Assembly (NCBI GenBank): GCA_959603585.1
Contig: CAUGYD010000002.1
Location: forward strand, 186,001-250,000
Length of the DNA stretch: 64,000 nucleotides
Direction: 5' to 3'
From: Scatosoma sp900555925
GTDB taxonomy: Bacteria > Bacillota > Clostridia > Christensenellales > Borkfalkiaceae
Positions 35,847-44,603 of the stretch are shown piece by piece; within the stretch, counting starts at the first letter, position 1; every line of letters begins with the position of its first letter. The position numbers and the translations under genes were made by a program. The notes beneath the pieces are model-generated. The model searched no databases. It was not told the origin of the DNA and saw nothing but the letters and a program-made list of their open reading frames with translations.

Positions 35847-37649
35847 TTAGGATTTCTTAGTATAGGTTTTCAGAATATTCCAGGTATTCAGATATTTTGT
35901 ATCTTTTTCAAATTCGGACAGCGTTTTGTTACCGTTTCTGACATCGCCGTTCAAAACGCCCGCCCAGTCGTCTATCCATTTTTTATCCCTGAGATACCAC
36001 CAGTCGCCGGGCGTCTCATACTCCGCCGCACGGACGAACACAATGGAATTTTTCGGATTTTGGTCGCTCTGCAAGAAAACTTCGGAGTTTGCGAGGTCTT
36101 TCTGGGAAGGAATAGCGAAACCGGACTTCGCCTGAGCGGTCTGTCCCGTCTTGCCGCCGATGTATTCCGCGAATTTCCAGGCCGCTGTTTTTTTAGTGGA
36201 TTTCGCATTGATACAGAGGGCAACGCTTCCCGAATGTCCCGCCTCTATGCCGTGTACGGTAATATTGCCCTCGTCGTCGTATTCTTTGTACTGAGGGAGA
36301 GGAGCGACGTCCCAAAGCCATTTGTCGTCCATCTTTTTTCTGAAATCGACGACGTTCCATCTGCCGTCCACCAGCATGGCGAGGCTGCCCTGCGCAAAAG
36401 CCGCCGTTTTTCCCGAATCTCCGCCGAGGGAGGTAGGAGCGGGACAAATACCGTATCCTTTCAGACCGTTATCTACTTCCACCGTGGATTTCTGTCCGAT
36501 ACGGACAAATTCCACGAAAGCTTCGCGCTGAGAGGGCAGCTCGTTAAGTCTCCCGCTCTCCGCGTCCGCCACAATGGACGAGCGGACGGTCTTATTCGTT
36601 TCGGGGTCGTTGAGTTTATCGTTCCAAGAGATAATTTCACCGGCTTCGTAATGGTTGCTGTTGATGTCATATCCCTCCTCGTTGTCATCGGCGACAATAT
36701 AGTTCTTTGTGTTGTCCATCAGGGTGAAATCCCAATAGCCGCCATTGTAAGCCGCGTCGTCCGTCTCTATGTATTCGATACAGTCGCCGCCGACCGACCA
36801 GCCGTAATTAAACCACCATTCCGTAAAATATCCGTAGAAGTTTTCCGTTTTCTGTCTGGCGCGTTCGGATTCCTGGACAATCGTCGAGAGCGTCACACAC
36901 TCGTCCCAGCTCATAGGCACTTGATTGTTAAACCATTTCTGTCCGTCACTGGTGACAAAATACCCTTTTTCCTTGACGGTATCGGTAATCCCGTAATCGG
37001 CTTTTGTCTTTCCGCGGGAATCGGGCTGTCCGGCGTTAAATTCGTCGAGATCCTCTGCCGCGACGGAAATAACCTTTACGCCCGCGTTATTGAAAAAGGT
37101 TTCGTTATAATAGATGACCGTAGGGCCTATGTCCTTAGGAATTCCCCAATAATGTGCATTAGGTCCGTCCTGTGTAGTCGTCTCCACGTCGTACTTGAAG
37201 CGGTCTACCGAGGTTTCCCACATATCTTCGAGCACGACTTCCTTGCTCGTAGCGAGATATTCGTCCAAAGGTTCGAGATAACCGAGCTCCGCATAGGCTT
37301 TGAAATCGGAGTCGCCGACGTAAAGAATATCCACTTTCGCCTTGTTTTGTCTGAGAGCCATACGCGCGCTTTCGCTGTAATTGTCATTGGCTTTCGTCTC
37401 GTAGTTGACCTCAATTACGCCTTCATAGAGCTCGTTAAAATCTTTGACCAGCTGTTGAAACACGGAAATTTCGTTATCGTCGCCGTACCCCCAGAAGGTA
37501 ATTTTGGTAGGTCCGTCGGCACCGGGACGAACGTTGCCGTCAGAGTCCATGCTGACATCTCCGCCACCATCATCTTTACAGGCAGAAAGTCCGCTGCCTA
37601 CCATCAATGCCGCAAGAAGCATAGCTGTCAGTTTGATTGCTTTCCTCAT
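35847..37649 (-). CDS. Extracellular solute-binding lipoprotein of the third CUT1 importer
   Basis: 600 residues, lipobox LSAC with Cys24. KITFWGYGDDNEISVFQQLVKDFNELY and PAPTSLGGDSGKTAAFAQGSLAMLVDGRWN are hallmark MalE/UgpB-type segments. It is the first gene of the transporter block, with AAAAGGAGTAAATTTT before the ATG, and is separated from the esterase gene by a strong hairpin. Its likely ligand is the oligosaccharide produced by the GH43 and esterase lipoproteins. Confidence 0.92.
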   Translation of the reverse strand: MRKAIKLTAMLLAALMVGSGLSACKDDGGGDVSMDSDGNVRPGADGPTKITFWGYGDDNEISVFQQLVKDFNELYEGVIEVNYETKANDNYSESARMALRQNKAKVDILYVGDSDFKAYAELGYLEPLDEYLATSKEVVLEDMWETSVDRFKYDVETTTQDGPNAHYWGIPKDIGPTVIYYNETFFNNAGVKVISVAAEDLDEFNAGQPDSRGKTKADYGITDTVKEKGYFVTSDGQKWFNNQVPMSWDECVTLSTIVQESERARQKTENFYGYFTEWWFNYGWSVGGDCIEYIETDDAAYNGGYWDFTLMDNTKNYIVADDNEEGYDINSNHYEAGEIISWNDKLNDPETNKTVRSSIVADAESGRLNELPSQREAFVEFVRIGQKSTVEVDNGLKGYGICPAPTSLGGDSGKTAAFAQGSLAMLVDGRWNVVDFRKKMDDKWLWDVAPLPQYKEYDDEGNITVHGIEAGHSGSVALCINAKSTKKTAAWKFAEYIGGKTGQTAQAKSGFAIPSQKDLANSEVFLQSDQNPKNSIVFVRAAEYETPGDWWYLRDKKWIDDWAGVLNGDVRNGNKTLSEFEKDTKYLNTWNILKTYTKKS

Positions 37650-37677
37650 AAAATTTACTCCTTTTTTTGTATTTTTC

Positions 37678-37710
37678 TTCCCGCCCGCGCCCGTAAAGCG
37701 CGGGCGGGAA
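37678..37710. terminator. GC-rich stem-loop between esterase and binding-protein genes
   Basis: 13-base perfect stem TTCCCGCCCGCGC / GCGCGGGCGGGAA with a 7-base loop. No U-tract follows on the minus strand, so it may separate expression levels of the two genes (processing or partial termination) rather than fully terminate. Confidence 0.6.
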
Positions 37711-37766
37711 ATAATATTTTCGCTTTTTCTAAAACGCTCTTTTACGCTTTAATCTGTTTCGAGGTC

Positions 37767-40700
37767 TTACGCCTGAGCTTTTTTGGAAATATCCGCCCCG
37801 CGCAAATAATCCTGCCAATTTGCCTCCTGAGCCGCATCGGTATACAACTGTCCGCCGAAGTCAAGTTTGACGGATTTTGTTTCAGACGTAATATTCTTCA
37901 TATTTTCATTGGCGATAAAGATTTCAAATACGAGCGTATCCTTTTCCTCACCGTCCGTATAATTTATGGCTGCGTCCGTAACTTGTCCCGTATGATATAC
38001 CTTTCCGCCAAACGTTATGATGCGTGCCGCATTCGTGTTGTCCGTACCAAAAAATTCAAGATTCGTATTCCGATGCCAAAGTTCGCCCGTGTTAGTACGA
38101 TCCACGATGATTTTACTTGCTTCAATCTTTAACGCAAGATACAGTCCGTCAGTGCCAAGGAAGGCTGAATAATTTGCCGTAACGCCCTCGGCCGTTTTAG
38201 CGGGTATAAACGTATCTTCCGCCCAATCGACGAGGTCGCCGTCGATTTTTCTTTCCGTTCCCGTCTTAATGCCGTTTGCCGTAACAATAACATTTCTAAG
38301 TCCGGGGTCGGCTTCGGGACCATACCAATAATCGCCGTCCGCCCAGGCAAAACCTTTTTCGCCGCCCGTTTTCCAGGCAAAGCCCATCATGGTATAAGCA
38401 TCTTTTACGTCCACTCCGTCTATGCAGGAATACGCGATAAATGCTTCCGCTGTGGTATGCCATTTTCCGTCTTCCTGTTTGGATACAAATTTCGCCGCAT
38501 TGATTTGGCGAGTCGCTACATCCCATCTCGAATTATGCCCGGATGCCGAAGCATAACGCTGAATATTATCCTTGAACTTAATCTCAAAGTTTGTATTGTC
38601 AAACCAATTTCCCTTATCGGTAACATAGCTGTTATGAACGACGTCGTAGAACACATAAATTCCGTCGGTGTCCATGGTCGCATAAATCGTCACACTTCTG
38701 CCGTCGGCGACGGGGATTTCATAAGGATTGGATTTCTGCGCCTCTGTCCAATCGGAAATATCGCCGTCAATCTTCTTCCCGGAATTTTCATAGATTTTTA
38801 AGGAATCGAGCTTCTCTTTCAGTTTTGCAGCATCGGTAATAACAGTCGGGTCTTTCGCGTACATATCCATGTTGAAATTGAACACGGACACCGCCGCTTT
38901 TTCATCGGCCTTATAGGCGTCGAGGATACAGTTCACTACCTTTCCGTCGGCGAGGAAATAAAGCGCCGTTCCGACCTTTACGACTCCCAGCGTCTTAAAG
39001 CTAGTATTGTTGTTATAGTCGTAGCTCGCGTCATAGACGAACTGATAGTCCTTGTAGTATTCCGACCAAGCCCTGTTGATGGTCTCGGGGCGATAGAATA
39101 CGTTGCTCCAATTATTGTTATAGGAATTCGTGTTATCGAGCTTTCTCGCGTCGAGCCCGAAGAAATAAGTTGCTGTCGAGGTACGGACGGCGATACCCGC
39201 CTTGGGGTAATCGTCCTGTTTATTCAAGCCGTTTACGGAGATTTTCACTTCGGCATAGAAATCGGCCGCGTACAAATTGCTGAGGAAAATTTGCGATTCG
39301 TCCCTTCCCGTATTGTGAGCCACACCTTCCGCATCGAATTCCCAACCTCCGCTGTACGAGAATGCAGGAGCACCTTCTGCCGTCACGTCGCCGAGCCCGT
39401 TTTTCGAGGAAACGCGTTCAATGCCCAAAGCCTTGCAAAGTTCGCGATTAAATACGGCATAACCGTCTACGCCGTAATGCAAGCCGTCTGCATTGAACCA
39501 GCTCATGGTAGAGCCCGATTCATCGGCGGTAATGTATTGCGCCATATCGATAAAATTGATTTGCGCATCTTCTTCCGCAAGTTTTTTCATATGTGCATTT
39601 ACTTTATCGTATTCCGCCCACTTATTTTTGAACATCATATTATGGACAAGTCCGACATAGTAAATGTCCGCTTCGGGAAATGCCGTTTGATACGCTTCCA
39701 TCAAAGTATTTAACCGCTCAATAGTCACTTCCCCTGTCGTATTTCCGTCATCTATGTCGTTGACGCCGATATGCATAACGATATTGGCGGGGTCATAGCG
39801 TTGTTTGAGGGAATTGACCATTCCCAGCCAATACTCTGTCTTGGTTCCGCCAACGCCCTCGTTCGCAGCGGAAAGATCACCGAAAACATTGTCGTAGGTA
39901 TACCAGAAAGCCGTATCGATATAGCTGTCCCCGACAAACAAATAGTCTTTTTCTTCGACTACGATCTCATAATCGCCGAGATTATTGGGGTCTGTTTCAA
40001 GGGAATAATCCTTGACCTTCATGGTGATATTGAAGGAAGCAAGTCCGACATAGGCTTCCTCATCTTCCCCTATATCCGAGGAGATCATAGAGATAAACTC
40101 GCCGTTTGCATACAGCTTATAAGCACTACCCTGACGGTAGATGCCGAGAGTCACATAATTTTCTCCCGTATATTGAGCCGAAGTACCACCCAAAGAACCG
40201 ATGGATTTCCATTCGTTCTTCCAGCTTCCGCTTCCCTTTCCCGAACGTCCGTTAAATCCCAAACCGACGGCTTCCTGATTGAAATTCTTTCCGTCCGCGG
40301 CTGCTGCATCCACATAATAGAAGAAGCCCTTGGTCCCGTCGGCGCTCGTTACCGTAAGCCCGAATTTTCCCCATTTTTCGTCGTTGAAAAGTCCCGTAAC
40401 ATTGATTTTTACTTCCGCATAGAAGGGATCGGCATTCGATTCGCGCATATAAATATAGCTGTCGCCATCTGTCTTCGTCATAAAGATATTTGCAGAATCG
40501 GAACCGTCGTCGCCATCGGTATTCCACGCCGAGGAGGCCTTCAAATTCTCGTTGGCGTCGCCCCAAACCAAACTATAATTTACATAGGGATTTTTAGTAA
40601 ACGTGTTATCGGACGTAATTGCAATATATGTGTGAACATTTTCGTAAATAGTGCCATAGGTAGAATCATAGACGCTCTTCAAAGACGCCGCACTGTCGGC

Positions 40701-41351
40701 ATTGGTGAGCCCGAAACACACAGCTGCGTCCATTTCCGCCTTTGTAATTTCCGTCGCGGAATAAGGCACGGATACGTTGATATAGTATCCGTCAGTGGTT
40801 TCATCGGTCAAGGTAAACTCTGTCGCGGAAGCCGTAATACCCGAATCTTCCACATCGACGCTCGTAAACAAATTTTTTACTTTTATGTTTCCCGCAGCGT
40901 CCACGGAAACGGAAATCGTCTTTTCGGAATATCCTTTTACGTGCTGCACCTTGGAAAGAATGATTTCCACTCCGTCGTTGTCATAAATGCTTCCGCCCGT
41001 GTAGATAGCGGAATCCTCGACATAGACGGTAAACTCCATCGCGGTTTCGCCGTATTCAGCAAACCAGTTGGCTTCCGCGATACTTCCGTCCGCGTCCGCC
41101 CGCGTTTTGAGCGTGGACTGTGGAACGGAATCTAAATGCTCCGCATCTGTTCCCGATGACGAAGAACTATTTTCCCCGCCAGAATCCTCTCCACCCGTAT
41201 CGCTGGATGTAGAGCCCGTACTGCTGTCGCTACCGGGCGCGGCAGATGAACTCGAATTGTCCCCTCCGCCCCCGCACGAGACAGCCGTAAACAGCATGCC
41301 CGCGCTCAATAGTGCCATGAGAGCTATCATTAGTTTCTTGCCCTTTCTCAT
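37767..41351 (-). CDS. Multidomain SGNH/GDSL esterase lipoprotein with CBM9-like and LamG-like modules
   Basis: 1194 residues from the ATG at 41351 (AGGAGG seven bases upstream; 41405 is too early). Lipobox AVSC, Cys26, then a Ser/Gly linker to ~70. About 70-255: CBM9/DOMON-like. 265-455: concanavalin-like domain. 468-645: SGNH hydrolase with Ser476 in VGDSYID, oxyanion Gly in NEGVGG, Asn531 in GVNDID, and Asp622/His625 in DGLHY. 665-860: second concanavalin-like domain. ~880-1050 and ~1055-1185: two more CBM9-like domains, each opening with KIDGD(I/L)xDW. It fits an acetylxylan-type esterase on the surface. Its promoter region holds a LacI-type operator. Confidence 0.88.
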   Translation of the reverse strand: MRKGKKLMIALMALLSAGMLFTAVSCGGGGDNSSSSAAPGSDSSTGSTSSDTGGEDSGGENSSSSSGTDAEHLDSVPQSTLKTRADADGSIAEANWFAEYGETAMEFTVYVEDSAIYTGGSIYDNDGVEIILSKVQHVKGYSEKTISVSVDAAGNIKVKNLFTSVDVEDSGITASATEFTLTDETTDGYYINVSVPYSATEITKAEMDAAVCFGLTNADSAASLKSVYDSTYGTIYENVHTYIAITSDNTFTKNPYVNYSLVWGDANENLKASSAWNTDGDDGSDSANIFMTKTDGDSYIYMRESNADPFYAEVKINVTGLFNDEKWGKFGLTVTSADGTKGFFYYVDAAAADGKNFNQEAVGLGFNGRSGKGSGSWKNEWKSIGSLGGTSAQYTGENYVTLGIYRQGSAYKLYANGEFISMISSDIGEDEEAYVGLASFNITMKVKDYSLETDPNNLGDYEIVVEEKDYLFVGDSYIDTAFWYTYDNVFGDLSAANEGVGGTKTEYWLGMVNSLKQRYDPANIVMHIGVNDIDDGNTTGEVTIERLNTLMEAYQTAFPEADIYYVGLVHNMMFKNKWAEYDKVNAHMKKLAEEDAQINFIDMAQYITADESGSTMSWFNADGLHYGVDGYAVFNRELCKALGIERVSSKNGLGDVTAEGAPAFSYSGGWEFDAEGVAHNTGRDESQIFLSNLYAADFYAEVKISVNGLNKQDDYPKAGIAVRTSTATYFFGLDARKLDNTNSYNNNWSNVFYRPETINRAWSEYYKDYQFVYDASYDYNNNTSFKTLGVVKVGTALYFLADGKVVNCILDAYKADEKAAVSVFNFNMDMYAKDPTVITDAAKLKEKLDSLKIYENSGKKIDGDISDWTEAQKSNPYEIPVADGRSVTIYATMDTDGIYVFYDVVHNSYVTDKGNWFDNTNFEIKFKDNIQRYASASGHNSRWDVATRQINAAKFVSKQEDGKWHTTAEAFIAYSCIDGVDVKDAYTMMGFAWKTGGEKGFAWADGDYWYGPEADPGLRNVIVTANGIKTGTERKIDGDLVDWAEDTFIPAKTAEGVTANYSAFLGTDGLYLALKIEASKIIVDRTNTGELWHRNTNLEFFGTDNTNAARIITFGGKVYHTGQVTDAAINYTDGEEKDTLVFEIFIANENMKNITSETKSVKLDFGGQLYTDAAQEANWQDYLRGADISKKAQA

Positions 41352-41471
41352 ACAAAGACCTCCTGTCTTGAATATTGGAATATGAATTTTATACGGTGCC
41401 GTCACATCGGCCCCGAATAAGTTCTCAATTAATCTACCCCTTTCTCAAAGAACGCCGAGTAAATTTTATTT

Positions 41472-41533
41472 GGGTGTGCATTTAGAAATAAATGCACACC
41501 CCCCGGGGGGTGTCTTTCGCGCTTTTGCGCGAA
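41472..41533 (-). promoter_or_regulatory. Structured leader with mutually exclusive hairpins upstream of the esterase
   Basis: Three inverted repeats lie side by side: 41472-41484 with 41489-41501 (13 bases, loop GAAA); an 18-base perfect palindrome ACACCCCCC/GGGGGGTGT at 41496-41513; and 41516-41522 with 41527-41533 (loop TTTT). The first two share 41496-41501, so only one can form at a time. They lie about 120-180 bases before the start codon and downstream of the operator at 41555-41568. Confidence 0.6.
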
Positions 41534-41554
41534 CGTGTCATTAAATTTTTATTT

Positions 41555-41568
41555 CGTTAACGTTAACG
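41555..41568. promoter_or_regulatory. LacI-type operator, copy A (esterase gene)
   Basis: CGTTAACGTTAACG, a perfect 14-base palindrome, about 200 bases before the esterase start and next to a weak minus-strand promoter (ATGACC 41598-41593, 17 bases, CATATA 41575-41570). It is near identical to copy B at 43684, upstream of the GH43-lacI genes. Confidence 0.7.
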
Positions 41569-41587
41569 CTATATGCCATAAGCCTAT

Positions 41588-41609
41588 TTTTCGGTCATTT
41601 GACCGAAAA
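41588..41609. repeat. 22-base palindrome after lacI
   Basis: TTTTCGGTCA-TT-TGACCGAAAA, 40 bases beyond the lacI stop. It can fold as a stem-loop, and may end the lacI transcript or serve as a second regulator site overlapping the esterase promoter. Confidence 0.5.
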
Positions 41610-41648
41610 GGCACATCGGCTGCGGATAGACGTTTTACATTAAAAAAT

Positions 41649-42626
41649 TTAAGCGGTAGTCCCTTCCACTAAAAAGACTTTTTCCTTTTGAGGGGAAGGG
41701 GATTTTTCATTTCCTTCCAATTTAGAAACAATCATTTCGCTGGCGCGGCGAGCCATATCCATTTTGTTTGTTCCTATTGAAGTCAGGCGGTGAGGAATAT
41801 GAATTTCCTGCTGAACATTGTCATAGCCAATCAAGCGTACGGCAGGCAAATGATTTTTTTCTATGAAATAGAGAGTTTCAAAAGCGAGCATGTCGTTGAA
41901 ACAAAATATAGCATCGGGAAATCCTTCTTCTGAATTTTTCAACTCCAAAAGCCTCTTTTCAATTCCTTCGTTGGGATCAATAATACGAGGCGAGGGAAGA
42001 CCATTTTTTTTCAATTCACTTTCAAAGCCGTTAAAACGATCGTAGGCACAAGTAAGTTCCAAAGCCTCGGTGATGCAGACCATATTTCTGCATCCGTCTC
42101 GAATCAATCGTTCCGCTGCCAATCTGCCGCCCTCCTCGTCGTCGGTATGGATACAATCCACTCGTTTTACAGCGGTACGGCGGCCGAATAGCAATACGGG
42201 AACATTGTAACGTTTGACGAGTGCCGATATACATTCTTCGGGTTCAAGGAAGCTGATAATGCCATCCACATTATGAGAAACCGCGGCCATATATGCTTCC
42301 TCGTTGAGTCGGAAATGCCTAAAAGGCATTGTTAAAGTCGAATAACCGAGTTCTTTGAGAGAAAATTGAATAAAATCGGTCATAATGGAGAAGTAGAGAT
42401 TGATAAGATTATCGTAAATAATGGCAATTAATCTTGTGGAGCCTCTTCGAAGCGCACTGGCCGTCGAATTTTTCACATAATTGAGATTTGCGGCGATTTC
42501 CAGAACTCTCGTCTTTGTAGAAGCCGCAATATCCGGAGCGTCTCTCAAAGCTCTTGAAACCGTTTGAGGAGTTACTCTTGCGATTCTTGCCACATCTTTA
42601 ATTGTCACTCTTGCTCTCTTTTCCAT
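41649..42626 (-). CDS. LacI-family transcriptional regulator
   Basis: 325 residues. N-terminal HTH: VTIKDVARIARVTPQTVSRAL with the hinge helix region (NLNYVKNSTASALRRG), then a periplasmic-binding-protein-like sensor: IAIIYDNLINLYFSIMTDF, VDGIISFLEP, HTDDEEGGRLAAERLI and VRLIGYDNVQQ. The gene follows the small GH43 gene by 24 bases and shares its promoter, which carries operator copy B; copy A lies between lacI and the esterase. It therefore probably represses its own operon and the esterase gene until a pentose or oligosaccharide signal binds. Confidence 0.92.
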   Translation of the reverse strand: MEKRARVTIKDVARIARVTPQTVSRALRDAPDIAASTKTRVLEIAANLNYVKNSTASALRRGSTRLIAIIYDNLINLYFSIMTDFIQFSLKELGYSTLTMPFRHFRLNEEAYMAAVSHNVDGIISFLEPEECISALVKRYNVPVLLFGRRTAVKRVDCIHTDDEEGGRLAAERLIRDGCRNMVCITEALELTCAYDRFNGFESELKKNGLPSPRIIDPNEGIEKRLLELKNSEEGFPDAIFCFNDMLAFETLYFIEKNHLPAVRLIGYDNVQQEIHIPHRLTSIGTNKMDMARRASEMIVSKLEGNEKSPSPQKEKVFLVEGTTA

Positions 42627-42650
42627 CTTCTCTTGCCCGAAACCGCTTTG

Positions 42651-43529
42651 TCAAATGCGGAATCTCATTTTTTCGTTTTCATCAAAATATACTTCGGCGA
42701 TACAAGCGCGGCGGTCTCCGCCCGGTCGATTGTAAAAGGTGTGGATATGAAAAGCCGTATACAACTTTCCGTCATTCTCAAAAAAACAGTTATGTCCAGG
42801 GCCGGAAAAATCGTCCTCGCGGTATTGGAGAATGGGATTGTCCGTATATTTCTCAAAGGGCCCCAACGGGGAATCGCTCTCGGAACAGCCGACGGAATAT
42901 TCGCGGGAATCGAAGCAATTCACCGAATAATTGAGATAATATTTTTTCCCTTTCTTAAAAAGAGCGGGTCCCTCATTCCAATGCCATTCGGGATTTAAGG
43001 AAGTTTCCCAAGGCACGTCGGGAGAAGATATTATTTTCGGCTGGCTCTTAAAGGAAAAATCCTCGGCAATTTCCGCCCCGTAAATCTCGCTGATATGTAC
43101 GCCGTCTATGATATTTTCACTGCAATCGCGGACATAATAGAGGTAAGCCTTTCCGTCGTCGTCAAAAAATAACGTAGCATCTATCGCCGCATATCCGAAG
43201 TCGAACAACGGTCCGTCATGAATATCCCGAAACGGTCCTTCGGGGCTGTCCGCCGCCGCAAGCCCAATCCGCAAACTGTGCTTTTCCTTCCAGCGTGCCG
43301 TGAAAATCATATAGAATTTCCCGTCCCGTTCATATACCTCGGGCGCCCAAAAATTATTTTCTCCCCAGGGACTGTTTCGGTAACAATATTCCCCCTCTTT
43401 CCAATCAATCAGATTGTCCGAGGTAAAATAAAGAAATCCATCCGGGGCAGAGGTAGCATACATGTAATACGTATCTCCATGCTTCAAAATAAAAGGGTCA
43501 CCTATTCCGGTTATATTTGTACGTATCAT
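42651..43529 (-). CDS. GH43 family glycoside hydrolase, cytoplasmic
   Basis: 292 residues, single domain, no signal peptide, AAAAGGAG before the ATG. Catalytic-base Asp11 (GDPFIL), Asp117 (AAIDATLFF) and acid Glu186 (WHWNEGPAL) are in place, with WAPEVYERDGKFYMIFTA between. It would finish short arabino- or xylo-oligosaccharides inside the cell. Single-domain GH43s range over arabinofuranosidase, xylosidase and arabinanase activities, which cannot be separated here. First gene of the GH43-lacI unit. Confidence 0.9.
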   Translation of the reverse strand: MIRTNITGIGDPFILKHGDTYYMYATSAPDGFLYFTSDNLIDWKEGEYCYRNSPWGENNFWAPEVYERDGKFYMIFTARWKEKHSLRIGLAAADSPEGPFRDIHDGPLFDFGYAAIDATLFFDDDGKAYLYYVRDCSENIIDGVHISEIYGAEIAEDFSFKSQPKIISSPDVPWETSLNPEWHWNEGPALFKKGKKYYLNYSVNCFDSREYSVGCSESDSPLGPFEKYTDNPILQYREDDFSGPGHNCFFENDGKLYTAFHIHTFYNRPGGDRRACIAEVYFDENEKMRFRI

Positions 43530-43683
43530 AACGGCTCCTTTTATGCGCGCCTGAATTTATCACTATCTTTCTCGGTTTCGCGGCTTTTCCGCTTTTACGG
43601 TCTTTATTAACTTTCACAATCTTTTTTGGCTTCTCAATAACTTTTTTCGGTTTTGCCTTCTCACCAATCCTCTCGATTGCGTC

Positions 43684-43697
43684 CGTTAACGTTAAAG
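43684..43697. promoter_or_regulatory. LacI-type operator, copy B (GH43-lacI promoter)
   Basis: CGTTAACGTTAAAG matches copy A at 13 of 14 positions. It begins 7 bases beyond the -10 of the promoter at 43705-43732, so a bound repressor would cover the transcription start. Confidence 0.75.
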
Positions 43698-43704
43698 TAA
43701 TTTT

Positions 43705-43732
43705 ATTATATCACCAAATTTTCAAATGTCAA
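43705..43732 (-). promoter_or_regulatory. Sigma-A promoter of GH43-lacI
   Basis: On the minus strand TTGACA (43732-43727), 16 bases, TATAAT (43710-43705): both hexamers perfect. The leader is about 165 bases to the GH43 start. Confidence 0.8.
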
Positions 43733-43775
43733 GGGGTTTTTCAAAAATTTTTCAAAAAAATTTTTATTCTGTTTG

Positions 43776-44603
43776 TCAAACGCCGCTGTAAGCGGAGAAG
43801 CCGCCGTCCACGGGAATGACCGTTCCCGTCACGAAACCGCTGGCATTGTCGTCCGCCAGCCATAACAGGCAGCCGATTAAATCGCTTATTTTCCCGAATC
43901 GTTTCATAGGCGTCGCCGACAAAATTTTCCCCGTCCGCTCCGTTTCCGTTCCGTCCGCGTTATATAACAGCCCCCTGTTCTGATTTGTCACAAAAAATCC
44001 CGGCGCGATTGCGTTACAGCGGATGTTACACGGCGCGAAATGTACCGCCAGCCATTGCGTGAAATTGCTTATTCCCGCTTTCGCCGCACTGTATGCGGGA
44101 ATTTTCGTCAGCGGCCGATAGGCGTTCATGCTCGATATATTGATGATGTTTCCCCCTCTCTTTATCATATCCTCCGCAAAAACCTGCGTCACTAAAAACG
44201 CGCTCGTAATATTTAAATCGAACACGAATTTCAGCCCGCTCTCCTCCAAGGCGAAGAAGTCCTTTATGCCTTCCGTTTCTCTCGTCATATACTCGTTGTC
44301 GCACGTCGCCTTCGCATTGTTTCCTCCGGCTCCGTTAATTAAAAAATTTACTCTTCCGAATTTCTCGTTGATTTCCTTCTTCGCTTGCTTGATTTCTTCT
44401 TTATTTAAGCAGTTGCACTTTACCGCAATCGCACTTTCCCCGATTTCTTCCGCATATTCCTTTACTCTCTCGTAATTAATATCGAGGAGTGCCATCTTCG
44501 CCCCACATTCCGCCAAGGCTTTCGCAAACTCGCTGCATATCACTCCGCCCGCTCCCGTAACCGCGATTATTTTATCTCTTAAATCCACTTTGAATGGTAT
44601 CAT
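43776..44603 (-). CDS. uxuB: SDR-family D-mannonate oxidoreductase (fructuronate reductase)
   Basis: 275 residues. Rossmann loop VTGAGGVICSEFAKAL (about 15-30), NGAGG, catalytic Ser in ISSMNAYRP, YSAAKAG with Tyr and Lys, and C-terminal GTVIPVDGGFSAYSGV. Directly coupled (ATGA) behind uxuA, it would reduce D-fructuronate to D-mannonate with NAD(P)H. This is the short-chain type seen in Bacillus and Clostridia, not the long-chain UxuB of Escherichia coli. Function rests on family and operon position. Confidence 0.85.
   Translation of the reverse strand: MIPFKVDLRDKIIAVTGAGGVICSEFAKALAECGAKMALLDINYERVKEYAEEIGESAIAVKCNCLNKEEIKQAKKEINEKFGRVNFLINGAGGNNAKATCDNEYMTRETEGIKDFFALEESGLKFVFDLNITSAFLVTQVFAEDMIKRGGNIINISSMNAYRPLTKIPAYSAAKAGISNFTQWLAVHFAPCNIRCNAIAPGFFVTNQNRGLLYNADGTETERTGKILSATPMKRFGKISDLIGCLLWLADDNASGFVTGTVIPVDGGFSAYSGV

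Noticed and set aside
35793..38132. 779-codon open frame on the plus strand
   Set aside because: It lies antisense to the solute-binding lipoprotein gene and the end of the esterase gene, both of which have lipoboxes, ribosome sites and family motifs. The antisense translation has no recognisable domain and arises from codon bias.
39771..41135. 454-codon plus-strand frame
   Set aside because: Antisense to the SGNH-esterase lipoprotein; no ribosome site or domain.
43733..43775. Terminator after uxuB
   Set aside because: The A/T-rich segment has no stable stem before a U-tract; I could not support a terminator there.
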